This document shows, in pieces, positions 11,641-21,244 of a DNA stretch of 64,000 nt. This DNA is from Poa pratensis (lineage: Eukaryota > Streptophyta > Magnoliopsida > Poales > Poaceae), in the NCBI GenBank assembly GCA_947311845.1, contig CAMZMU010000107.1:41421172-41485171 (forward strand), given 5' to 3'. The stretch's first letter is position 1; each line of letters starts with the position of its first letter. The notes under the pieces are model-generated. The model had not been told where the DNA came from. It made no database searches and saw nothing but the letters and a program-made list of their open reading frames with translations. Both the position numbers and the translations under genes were made by a program.

Positions 11641-11884
11641 CAAGCGGACTGAGTTTGAGTGGCTGCCGGTAATCAGCGCTGCCTGCACCCACTGTACAAC
11701 CATAGCGCCATGCATTTCACATATCATGCATCACTTTAGTTACTCCTTTTGACCCCATAGCTTGACACCAGACAGTGACTCTGTTGCAAATGTGACTGAC
11801 AGTCGTTGGTTTTCATTTTCAACTTGTATTCATTCAAGAGATCGCTTCGAAGTTGCACTCAGCATCCTGCGAGCTCCAACTGAA
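11641..11884 (-). repeat. PPR 3'-tail segment, copy in minus orientation
   Basis: Its reverse complement carries the same tail found after the plus-strand PPR copies: GAATACAAGTTGAAAATG, GTCAAGCTATGGG, and GTGGGTGCAG next to GCGCTGATTACCGGCAGC. The match with 61010-61200 is clear across about 200 bp. Confidence 0.75.
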
Positions 11885-14361
11885 TCACATCACCGCCGCC
11901 TCCTCGGCGGACCCAAGGCCTGCCTGAACCCTGCACCCCCCGAGCAGCACCCTCCAGACTTCCGAGTCTGGCCGGCAGGGCATCAGCCACACCACACTCA
12001 CCGCTCCTTCGATGTTCCCGCCACGGCAGAGCAGATCAATCAGGCAGCCGTAGCATAGTTGCCAGAATTCTGGGTCGTCCGGGTCGAGGAACGGGGTCGC
12101 GGGTCGAGGGTCGCCGTTGTGTGGAACAAGGTTCGATAAGGGGTATACATCTTTGGGACGCCAATTTAGATCGAGGATCGGGATCCATACCATTTTGGGT
12201 CGATGACCCCGGTACGATAATACGAGTCGTTGTATACTATACGTTTTCCCATATTTTTTCCTTTAATTTTGGGTGACATGGAGGCAAGAATCTCGCCATC
12301 AAATTAGGGCCTCCACCTCAGCATTTTATTCACAACAATATAAATTCGGCATGTAAAAATTGATTAACCATATGGGGTCCATATGTCAGCCGAGAGCCAT
12401 ACCACGTTGACTGCTCCTTTCCCACGAAGCAGTTTCTTCCCACGAACCCATCTCGTGACCTCGTCTGCTCTGTTTCTACCTACGAACACCAATCAATCCC
12501 CACATCAAATCCACTCGAGCAATCCAGTCCAGCGGTGCCGGTGGTCCGGCGGCCTCCTTGGGTGACTATCTAACTGGTGTCTAAGCAGTGATGGCGGCGA
12601 CGAATGAACGGAGCAGCGGCAGGGCAGGCCGCCGTGCGGCGGCGGCGGCCTTCCGGCAGGCCGCGGGCGCGGAGATGGCACATACAGCGCGCGGACGAAC
12701 TCTACGGGATTAGCCTGGTATTTTCTCCGCCTTGCGATCTATCTTGAATTCTCAATAGGAATAGTAGCATCGCACGGGACCCTGACCCGGCCGCGACCCA
12801 CGTCGACCCAACGTCGTCCCCGACCCTCGATCCGGGTCGATCGACCCTGGGTCGAGGAACGCGGCATCGACCCCGTTTCCGGCTACTATGAGCCGTAGTG
12901 CTCGAGCGAGGGCGGAATGCTGTGGTCCTTTTGCATTGCGTCGAATGCCCTGAGCCCTTCGTTGACGAGGCCTCCCTGGCTGCATGCCAGCAGTACGCCC
13001 ATGAAGGTGCACTGGTCAGGCCGGAAGCCCTGCCGTTTCATCAAGTCAAACAGCCTGAGGGCGTCGTCCGCTCGCCCGTGCACCGCCAGGCCTCTGATCA
13101 TCACGTTCCAGGAGGAGATGTCCTTGCTGCCCATCTTGGTGAAGACAACGAGCGCGCTGGCGATGTCGCCGCACATGGCATACATCTCCACCAGCGCGGT
13201 GCCGACTATGGCATGCCCCTGGAGCGCCGGCGTCACGAGTTTGGAGTGCACCCATCTGCCCATCCTCAGCTTCCCGAGGTGCTGGCAGGCCGAGAGGATC
13301 GAGACGACCGTGGAGCTCTTGGGGACAAGGCCCTCGATCAGCAGTCACGGGAAGAAGCGGAGGGCCTGTGCGAACCTGCATGCCGGATGTAGCTCGAGAG
13401 GACGCAGCTCCAAGACACTACGTTCCTCTCGGGCATCCGGCAGAACAGCCTCCTCAAGCCGACGAAATCACCCACGACCGACAGCGCCCTGAGCATCGTC
13501 CTCCACAACACGGCGTCCTTCGTCGGCATCGCCGCAAACAGCTTCTTAGCCGCCGCGACGTCACCCGACCTGATGTGCGCGAGGAGCATCAAGTTCCACG
13601 ACACGACGTCCCGGTCTGCCATCGACTCGAAGACCTCCCGCGCCGGACTGGCGTCCCCGGCCTTGGCATACACCGACATCATTTGGTTTCCTATCCCCAG
13701 GGCCTTGACGCGCATTCCGTCAAACAGTCTCCGTGCGCGAGCCGCCGCCGCCTCCAGGAAGGTAGAACGCGAGCAGCGAGCTCCCGACGGCCTGGACGTG
13801 GTCGAGCCCCTCCTTCAGGAGCCGGCAGTGGACCTGATCGCCGTACCGCCGCCGTGTCCCGAGCTGCGCGCACGCATCGAGGACGTATGGGTAGGTGAAG
13901 CCGTCAGGGGCGAGGCCCCGGCGCGGCATTTCCTCGAACAGTTCCAGCGCGCGCTCGTGGGGGCCGTGGTTCGCGTACCCGCGGATCATGGCGTTGTAGA
14001 GCGCGGCGTCGGGGGACACCCCGTCGTCCCGGAGAATCGAGGAGAAGAGCAGGTCCGCGTGCGCCATGTCGCCGACGTCGGTGGCGCGGCGGACGAGGAG
14101 GGCCGGCAGGCCCGGGAGGCGGTGGAGGGAGGAAGTGAGGAGGAGGCCGTGGAGCTGGCTGAGCTGCCGGCGGGTGCAGGTGTTGACGAGGGACCGGATA
14201 CGAGATTCCAGGGGGCTCATCGCCGGCACCTCCTTGCGGCGATCGTCAGTACTCGCCGCCGGTGTCTCGGCAGTGATCGCAAGCGTCTCGAGATTCGTGT
14301 GAATGGTTAAATGGAGTCCACCGCCCGAGCTTCCTGTTTCCGAATTCCTCCATCTGTCCAT
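11885..14361 (-). pseudogene. PPR pseudogene copy B, frameshifted and split by a hAT element
   Basis: This is a near full-length minus-strand copy of the intact PPR gene. Frame 1 (14361-13720) starts MDRWRNSETGSSGGG and includes the N-terminal motifs up to SSLLAFYLPG. Frame 2 (13715-13338) covers the NQMMSVYAKAGD to ERNVVSWSCVLSSY motifs. Frame 3 (about 13310-12899) covers LGKLRMGRWVHSKLV to PPSLEHYG. The ORF is then cut by an 837-bp insertion (12054-12890) and resumes at 12053 with YGCLIDLLCRGGNIEGAVSV. At least two frameshifts plus the insertion make it non-functional. The tail shares VSVVWLM with the degenerate copy at 60.5 kb (the intact gene has LCVVWGM), so these two are closest relatives. 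Confidence 0.9.
12054..12890. mobile_element. Non-autonomous hAT element with 8-bp TSD
   Basis: The ends are CATAGTTGCC and GGCTACTATG, imperfect terminal inverted repeats of the CATAG type found in hAT elements. The flanking 8-bp duplication AGCCGTAG (12046-12053 and 12891-12898) fits hAT, and the other PPR copies show the uninterrupted target. Subterminal regions are full of GGGTCGA / TCGACCC heptamers, probably transposase-binding repeats. There is no transposase ORF; size 837 bp. Confidence 0.88.
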
Positions 14362-14379
14362 GTATCGTGTGTCTGAAAA

Positions 14380-14702
14380 TGCCTCATTTGTTTGTCAACT
14401 TTGGTAATTGCTAACCAATTAAATTCCGGTCTACAAAATGATAGTTTTGGATTCTATAAAAAAATTATACTTTTGGACAGTGACATGGTCAATAAAGTAG
14501 TAACTTTGATCATTAGTGCCTAATGCAATTAATTGTAGAAATTAAAAGCATATTTTTTCATCTATAATCTAAGCATGTGATCTTCACACATCCAATCAAA
14601 AGTCTAGTGGCCAAAACTATGCGCAAAATATTTTTCTTTCATAGAGACTGGAGAGAGTTTTCAATGTTGCATCGGATTAAACCACAATGGAGGGAGTAGT
14701 AA
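14380..14702 (-). repeat. Dispersed AT-rich repeat in the PPR upstream region
   Basis: About 200-300 bp matches 34610-34860 (reverse orientation relative to this one) and, in part, 57330-57375 plus 57797-57870 upstream of the intact PPR. Shared phrases include GACATGGTCAATAAAGT and TTTGATCATTAGTG. A GGAGGGAGTA terminus at 14693-14702 hints at a degenerate Stowaway-like element, but the other end is not clear. Confidence 0.6.
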
Positions 14703-15488
14703 TACTAATTTTAGAGGAAGCCCCATAAACCCTAATGGAGAAAGTAATAATAATAATTTTATGCTTCTAATGTTGATCTCTTTAGAAAGAATTATTTTTC
14801 TAAGAAATAAAGAATGAAAATATCTTACTGGCAAGCCTTCTAAAAAATAACCTTTGTGTGGCTCCTTATATTTGCAGGATCTTAGACAATGACAAAAAAG
14901 TTGGGGAGGTGTTTTGGCTCCCAGCTCATATGCGCCTGGTCGAATAATATATTAAAAAATAGTAATACATTTCAAAAAGAATATGAAAATTGGCGACAAA
15001 CGTATACATGTTTTTAAAATACGTGACAATTTTCGTGATGAAATGACATTATTATATCAAAAAGGTGTCTTATTTCAAAGTCATGTCATCTTGTTTCTCC
15101 AAATGAACACTTCAAAATAGACATCTTCAAATCAAATAACGAGTGCAATTTTGCTATGAAACGTTTATTGCGATAAAACCATTAGAAAGATTCTCTCTTA
15201 ATTTCAACTTCTAATTGACACATTTTCCAGTTTCGACCCATTTGAAGAAAAAATGACCTTAAATCAAACAAAGTTTCAATGTCTCGTGAACACAATGGAT
15301 TGCGTCATTTAGACATCAGGTACGACAAATAGCAGCTAGCACATACTACTACGGAGTAGTATATTTTCCCTTTTTGGGTGAAATTAACTTTAGCTAATTA
15401 GTGCAATTAATCACGATACAGTTTGATTTCACAACCACAACGACACTGCATGCATATGCATGCTTTGCACAAATCGATGATTAAGTGT
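14703..15488. other. AT-rich spacer
   Basis: This spacer lies 3' of the NF-YC-like gene. No gene or complete element was seen. Confidence 0.4.
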
Positions 15489-15899
15489 CTACTGAAGCGC
15501 GCCGTCGTCGTCGGCATGGCGTCCGGGCACCGGCGGCACGACACCACCGTCGTCGTGGCCGCTGGTATCGTCCTTGACGACGTCGACGAGGAAGTCGAAG
15601 AGGTCGGTGTCCCGCACGGCCTGGGCGACGTCCTCGCGGTGCACGGTGCGGCGCTTGCCGTCGAGCGTGGCGGCCCACGCGGCGCGCGTGAGCTCGGCGA
15701 CGAAGAGCTCGCAGGCCCTGGAGAACACCACGGGCGCCTCGCCCGAGATCATCCTGGCCCCGGTCCCGTCGCCGCCGCTGCCGTCCCCCGCCGACCGCTT
15801 CATGATCTTCTTGATCCGCGCCAGCGGCAGCGCGTGCGGGCCCGTCCGAGCCGTCGCCCCTCCCCGGAACACCCCCGAGTAAGGCCGCGCCAGCCTCAT
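15489..15899 (-). CDS. NF-YC: NF-YC-like histone-fold transcription factor subunit
   Basis: This is a single-exon, 136-residue protein. The histone-fold core starts at LPLARIKKIMKRSAG and runs through RMISGEAPVVFSRACELFVA, ELTRAAW, KRRTVHREDVAQAVRDTDLF and DFLVDVV, which is the NF-YC (HAP5/CBF-C) pattern. NF-YC pairs with NF-YB, and with NF-YA or CCT-domain proteins, to bind CCAAT promoters in the nucleus. Unusually, the loop between helix 1 and RMIS is lengthened by a Gly/Asp-rich insert (GDGSGGDGTG), and the usual long N- and C-terminal tails are short, as in the monocot-expanded divergent NF-YC-like clade. The ATG at 15899 is the first in frame. A TATATAA box at 16010-16017 lies about 112 bp upstream. 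Confidence 0.9.
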   Translation of the reverse strand: MRLARPYSGVFRGGATARTGPHALPLARIKKIMKRSAGDGSGGDGTGARMISGEAPVVFSRACELFVAELTRAAWAATLDGKRRTVHREDVAQAVRDTDLFDFLVDVVKDDTSGHDDGGVVPPVPGRHADDDGALQ

Positions 15900-16008
15900 C
15901 GCCGCCGTGCGCTAGCAAGCTACTTAAGCTCTAGGCTCTAGCAACGGTGCAGCTATATTCTACGGCAGCTAGCACGTTGAGTACCGCAACACATGGCCAT
16001 GGATGGAT

Positions 16009-16018
16009 CTTATATAAG
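16009..16018 (-). promoter_or_regulatory. TATA box of the NF-YC-like gene
   Basis: CTTATATAAG reads as a TATA box on the minus strand, about 112 bp from the start codon, a normal distance for a grass promoter. Confidence 0.55.
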
Positions 16019-16908
16019 CGCGAATGGCGCCGTTTGACCCCGCGGTGGAGGGAGGGCGGGGTGGCTGCTGCTGCTGACCATGGACGGCCGGCCATGGAGG
16101 TGGCCGCGGCCGGCAGCTTTGACAGCGATCATGAAGATCATGTAAACAAATCGATGGAGACGGTGGTTGAGATCGCGATGGTGTAAGAAGGCGAGTAGAT
16201 AATTGGGGCGTAGCTTTCGTCGGAGGTTGCTTTGCTTCCACCGTCGATCGTGCTTGCGTTGCGCTGCGTGAGTGCAAATGTCACTCGGACAGCGAGAGCT
16301 TTTCCGTATCCAGGGAATCGAATCAAAGAACGTCTTTATTTGGAAGGCGTCATTTACACTGGCATATTCTACTCCGCATATTCGTCATTGGCAGTACAAG
16401 CTATACAAAACAAAATACGCATGGGATCGTACCGACGGCGACTGAGTAGGATGCGACATTGAAAGTTGTGAGCAAATGGTCATCAGATCGAACCATGCCA
16501 GTTGGCCACACCACAGTAATTCACATTCGGAAATTTGAAATTTTCTCTGCATTTGAATTTAGCACAATCGTTGCAACAATTTTCAAGAATACTCGCGGAC
16601 GAACGACGCCCTCAAGCGTCGCTGTCGCGGCACCGACTGAGAACGGGCAGGACAATGGCACGCTCTTGTGATGCTTAACTCACGGCCGGATAGCCACGAT
16701 GCGCTTTGTACTACTTTTGTTCTCCCATTGGTTTCTTCTTTCTTCAGTGTTCATTGACTTGTGAAGTCAATAACCATTTTGTCTCCCTAATCCATATGAA
16801 ACTAACCGTTTTTTTTTGTCAAGGCTGCTTAATTAATCAAGCCTATGAAACACACTAGTGTGAAGTGTCCTGGTTCAGTGAACCATACGATTGGCTAGTT
16901 TGTTAGTA
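16019..16908. other. Upstream spacer of the NF-YC-like gene
   Basis: No further gene was recognised. Short open frames here lack similarity to known proteins. Confidence 0.35.
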
Positions 16909-17100
16909 CTTGCTCCGGTCCTTTTTACTCTGCGTATTAGGCAACTTAACTAATCGATATTTCTCATTCGACAAGTTTATTCTGCAAAAAGGAAAAGAAA
17001 TCACCCATTGAATAAATAAACAATGGTAACTACCCAACTATATCTAGATACATATGGTTGATAATGAGTAAGTGTGACTTATATTTTGCTACGGAGGGAG
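16909..17100. mobile_element. Stowaway MITE, 192 bp
   Basis: Bounded by TA duplications (16907-16908 and 17101-17102). The ends are CTTGCTCCGGTCC and GCTACGGAGGGAG, a slightly diverged Stowaway (Tc1/mariner) terminal inverted repeat. Confidence 0.75.
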
Positions 17101-17146
17101 TAAAATAAAGAACATGCATACTCCGCTCGTCCCATATTAATATACT

Positions 17147-17192
17147 CCCTCCGTCTTAGTGTCAATTAATATCATATGGGACCAAAGGAGTA
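17147..17192. mobile_element. Internally deleted Stowaway remnant
   Basis: TA-CTCCCTCCGTCTTAGTG at the left and CCAAAGGAG-TA at the right are separated by only about 20 bp. It lies just beyond the stop of the truncated F-box gene and may mark the site of the truncation. Confidence 0.5.
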
Positions 17193-17215
17193 CTATAGAT
17201 GGTTTGTGAGTAGAT

Positions 17216-18016
17216 CTACCTCAAAGCAAAACCTTCTTCACAACGAACGTAGAGTGCTCCATGCCAATATGCAGAGTCACACATGTAGGTTTCGCGATCC
17301 CAGTCAGTTTTCAAATCGGCAACGGTTCCCGCGGCATCTCCATCTCGCATGAACAACCTCGACTTCCAACACCTAGTTTCCGACGAGAAGACATCGATGA
17401 TGTACGGCGAAGGCGGCCACTCCATCGCCGAGACAGGCCCGCTGTGACATGTATGTTTAGCGATGTGCCCCTCCAGAAGCTCGTAGGGAATACGTGGTAT
17501 CCGCAGCACCCCGTAGTGCGGCGACACGACGGGGTCGTAGACGAGGTACTCCTCGAGCTCGTCGATGCAGGCCGTGCAGTCCGACACGGCGCACCATCGC
17601 GGGCGCGCCGGCAGCTGCACCGACTGCCGCGTCGCCGGATTCACCACGTGGTTGTCGAGCAGTACCAGGCCATTGCAACAATCCACGAGAGACACGAACG
17701 ACGACGATGACGACCCAACATAGTCGAGCCTGGCGGTGATGCTGCACCTAACAGATCGATGGGAGAAGAGCTTAGGGGCGCTCAGATTTATCGTCGTGAA
17801 GAAGACAGCGTCCAGAGAGAGCGGGAGCAGGTCGCCGCGCAGGAGGCGGTGGCCATCTATGGTGGTGCGCCAGGAGGTGCAGACGCAACGGGCGACGGCG
17901 AGGTTGCGCGGAGAGAGGCGGCGGAGGATGGAAGCGAGAGCGCATCCGTGCATAGCACGTCCATGTCGGCAGAATGCTAGCTTTGCCCAAGGATTGAACA
18001 CATGAGCTTGCGACAA
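17216..18016 (-). CDS. F-box protein, C-terminally truncated
   Basis: This 266-codon frame contains an F-box (ASILRRLSPRNLAVARCVCT, then SWRTTIDGHRLL) and the start of an F-box-associated domain (NGLVLLDNHVVNPATRQSV, with YDPVVSPHYGVLRI). Such proteins are substrate receptors of SCF ubiquitin ligases. Relatives are usually 350-420 residues, and this frame stops at YVRCEEGFALR next to a Stowaway remnant, so the C-terminal part is missing. In the family the start is usually MDVL..DALASILRRL. Here an ATG at 17964 gives MDVLCTDAL in another frame, and a doubled TC near 17940 breaks the join. The open frame therefore begins at 18016 only by chance. It is probably a decaying gene. Confidence 0.75.
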   Translation of the reverse strand: MSQAHVFNPWAKLAFCRHGRAMHGCALASILRRLSPRNLAVARCVCTSWRTTIDGHRLLRGDLLPLSLDAVFFTTINLSAPKLFSHRSVRCSITARLDYVGSSSSSFVSLVDCCNGLVLLDNHVVNPATRQSVQLPARPRWCAVSDCTACIDELEEYLVYDPVVSPHYGVLRIPRIPYELLEGHIAKHTCHSGPVSAMEWPPSPYIIDVFSSETRCWKSRLFMRDGDAAGTVADLKTDWDRETYMCDSAYWHGALYVRCEEGFALR

Positions 18017-18133
18017 CTCGATTGTTCACAACGGAAGCGTAAGAACCCAAATGTCCTTTACCTGTCGTGTTGACGCTAACGTCAGTACCGGAACACGCAC
18101 ACGAACACAGGAACACAAAGATTGTGAGAGACA

Positions 18134-18563
18134 CGTGTCGTGCCTCGTAATATTTTGTATTGCTTTTCGTTTTTGCGGTGCCTTATAATCAACCAAGTTG
18201 CAGCCACGACCTAAACTCTGACTCGTACACAGACAAACAACCTTAACTCATGTACGACTAGGAAACCAAAACGGATCCTCTAAACCAAAGCTTTCTTTAT
18301 TCTACCTCTACTGTTACTAGTAGGACACGTACACAGTATGGCTATGGCATTGGAAACTGAAAACATCACGTACGATTGCCTGGATTAACCCAACACCGAA
18401 TCCGCCATCGGCTAGCTGCTTCCGTGCGATCGATCGCCGGCGAGGAGTCGAGCAAATTAAAGATCCGATCGGTTACGAAAACGAAACTAAAGAATACGGC
18501 CACAGTTTATAAATTTAAAAGCTGCATTTCTGTTTAGTGCAAACGGGCCGTGAAAGCGTAAAC
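18134..18563. other. Intergenic region between F-box and TAD1 genes
   Basis: Head-to-head spacer that should contain both promoters. No TATA box stands out. Confidence 0.35.
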
Positions 18564-20927
18564 ATGGCAGCCGTCTTCTGCTTTCCAACACGTCTTCCCT
18601 CCGCTACTATAATTACTAACCTTTCCGTTGACCTCCGTACGCTCGCCGGTGGCGTCACATGGGCCACCGCCATCTCCACGGCCGCTCTCCGCCAATACTC
18701 CTCCCTCCCGAAGAAGGGCAAGCCGCAGGGGCGCGAGTCCACGGTGCTGGCCGCGTTCCTGCTCTCCTCCCCGCAGGACCCGCTCGGCCCCGTCGTCCTC
18801 TCGCTCGCCACCGGCACCAAGTGCCTCGGCGCGTCCCGCCTCGGCCCCCGCGGCGACCTCGTCCACGACGCCCACGCCGAGGTCGTCGCCCGCCGCGCGC
18901 TCCTCCGCCTCGTCTACGCCGAGCTGGCTGGTCCCGTCCGGTGCCGACGGGCGGTGGAGGATGACGGACGGACACCAGCTGCATCTCTACATCACCCAGC
19001 TACCCTGTATGTACCTAGCACGGCTTTTCCACGCTGTTCTTTCAGAGCTGAATTATCTTGTGTGTTCCTCCTGATAATATCGTTGTTGTCTGAACTGCTG
19101 CAGCGATGTCTTGGGATTTGTTAGCGCATACTATGAACAACTGATCTTGTTAATTGGTTCTGTGAATTGGTGCAGGTGGGGTCATGCCCGTGCCGCCCTC
19201 GCCCTTAGAGGTTCCAAGGGAGCAGCTGGATAATGTGGCGAATGGATGCAGTGGTATGCTTCTATCTCATTCTTGGTGTTCAGAAAGCTGTAACTTCATG
19301 CCCTGAGTCCTACTAGTATAACCTATAGATTTGGCGAACTATCTGAATTGGCCCATGGCATGGTACAAGTTTTCAGGATCATTTAGTTTATCTATGGGAT
19401 ATGTCTTTTTGTGTGATGGTTTCGTGAATCCAAGTGCTCTCATTGGATGGAGCCGAGGAAGTTACTAGACTTAGCTAGTTGGCAACTTGTTATTAGTGAC
19501 CACTGACCAATGTGCAGGAGGTTTGCTAGACTTGGAATTAGAGCACGTAAGATGTTTTTATTGAATGCTTAACCAGGGGTTCAAACTTTAGGCCCTTTAG
19601 GTGTTTGACCTTCCATTTTTGTCTGCATTGTTTCTAGTTCATTCAGATTTTCAATTGCGTACTTCTTTGCATATCAGATGTTGGTTTCGTTCAAAGGAAA
19701 CCAGGACGTGGTGATACAACATTGTCAATGAGCTGTTTTGACAAGATTACTCGCTGGTGCGTCGTTGGAATTCAAGGTTTGTTTTGAGGAATCATTTTCA
19801 GATCCATACTGTGACTATATAAGATAACTTAGTTAGATATGGGGCAGATCACTTTTAATGGTGATGATTTTTCCGTTATATTGTTGCCCCATTGCTGATC
19901 ATGAATTTTCCATTGGATAAAATTTATTGGTTTTGTGCACATTGTTCTTCTACAGGCGCATTGCTGTCACACATCCTGGAACCCTTGTATTTGTCCACCA
20001 TTATCATTGGACAGCCGCCTGATGGTGCACCTGAAGGGTTTTGTATTGAAAGTAATGTTGAGAAAGTTCTTTGCTCTCGTTTGTCCTCTCTATCCAGAAA
20101 ATACCTTGTCTCTTTTAAATGGAACAAGGTTGGTTTTCATTTTCTCAAGCTCGGCAATATGACAGAAGTTCTTTCATGAGTCATGTCAGTGGACCTTTTC
20201 TATGCCTGCAGCCACTATTTTTTGAGGCACCTATTCCCCCGAAAGAGTTTCAGCAGACTCCGGGAGATATACCCCCTTTGACATGCGGGTAGTTAGCTAT
20301 ATGGTTTGTTGCCATTTTGAACTCCTTTTCACTGTGTATCTATTGTATCTCTATGTATAAATAAAAGCTTAGTTCGCCTTTTATCTTTATTAGGTACTCA
20401 ATATGCTGGAATAAATCCGGTTTGCATGAAGTTGTTTTAGGAAAAACTGGGAGAAAACAAGGTACATCTTCAAAGGCAGCATGGTTACCCTCCACTGAGT
20501 CATTGCTGTGCAAGTAAGGGGTAGTTTCCTTTCCCATTTTTCTAGCATCCTGATGTAAACATGTCATATAATCTGTGTTTCGATTGCAGGATAAGATTGG
20601 CAGAGGCCTTTATGTCACTTGAACATCCATTAGTCACAAAATTCAAGCATGAGGAACAGTCCTATCGTGCAATCAAGGTATTTCATCTTACACTGTAAGA
20701 CCTAATTACTCAAATGCATAATGAGTTTAGAATACGTTAAATGTTTCCTGTTTATTTCAAGCAATGATTATGAATAAAATAAGTCAAGAGCTGAAGGTGT
20801 CTGATCTCTTTTGCAGGATATGGCTTGCGAGTACCAGCAGATGGTTGGGCTCCTTCGACAGGCCCCATTTTTCGGCTGGTGGCGTGCTAAGCCAGCATCT
20901 CATGATTCATTTAAAGTTCCACGGTGA
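18564..20927 (+). CDS. TAD1: TAD1, tRNA-specific adenosine deaminase (ADAT1 family), with exon-1 frameshift
   Basis: TAD1 converts adenosine 37 to inosine in tRNA-Ala(AGC). Exons are 18564-19006, 19176-19253, 19678-19776, 19956-20128, 20212-20288, 20394-20513, 20590-20677 and 20817-20927, all with GT-AG borders in consistent phase. Motifs are [20 protein letters not shown], the zinc/proton-shuttle site [12 protein letters not shown], the second zinc ligand in [13 protein letters not shown], and the third in [18 protein letters not shown], then [20 protein letters not shown]; the C-terminus is [20 protein letters not shown]. In exon 1 the frame changes between LVYAEL (near 18920) and [12 protein letters not shown]. 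The join lies at GCCGAG and looks like a deletion, so the sequence as given cannot make full-length enzyme. Start at 18564 is the first ATG in frame; the tail from WATAIS on is the usual N-terminus. Confidence 0.9.
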
Positions 20928-21243
20928 TAACCATCCACGTTCAGTGCCGCGTGCGAGAGGTTGGTGTGTGAAGTTCTCCTGATTTCACTTAGTAGAGCAG
21001 TTTAGTATATTAGTTCATTCAACTTATTTGTAACACATGTACTTCTGCACAACTCTGAAGTCATTTACAACTGTAGCCTATAGCAAACGTGTGATGTTTG
21101 GAGTACTTGCACAGGCAATTTTCGTTCTAGCGTACATCTTTTCCAGTTGGAGCAGTTCTCTTTATGTCAGTAATTATGCTGGTGCTTTAGTTGTAAAGCT
21201 TTTCGTACGAAGTTTATGGTTGAATTGAAGTATGATATGTCTG
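20928..21243. other. TAD1 3' flank
   Basis: Probable 3' UTR and spacer up to the foldback element. Nothing else was recognised. Confidence 0.4.
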
Positions 21244-21244
21244 C

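Noticed and set aside
12383..12565. ORF inside the hAT element as a transposase remnant
   Set aside because: No hAT dimerisation or catalytic motif is present; the element appears to be purely non-autonomous.
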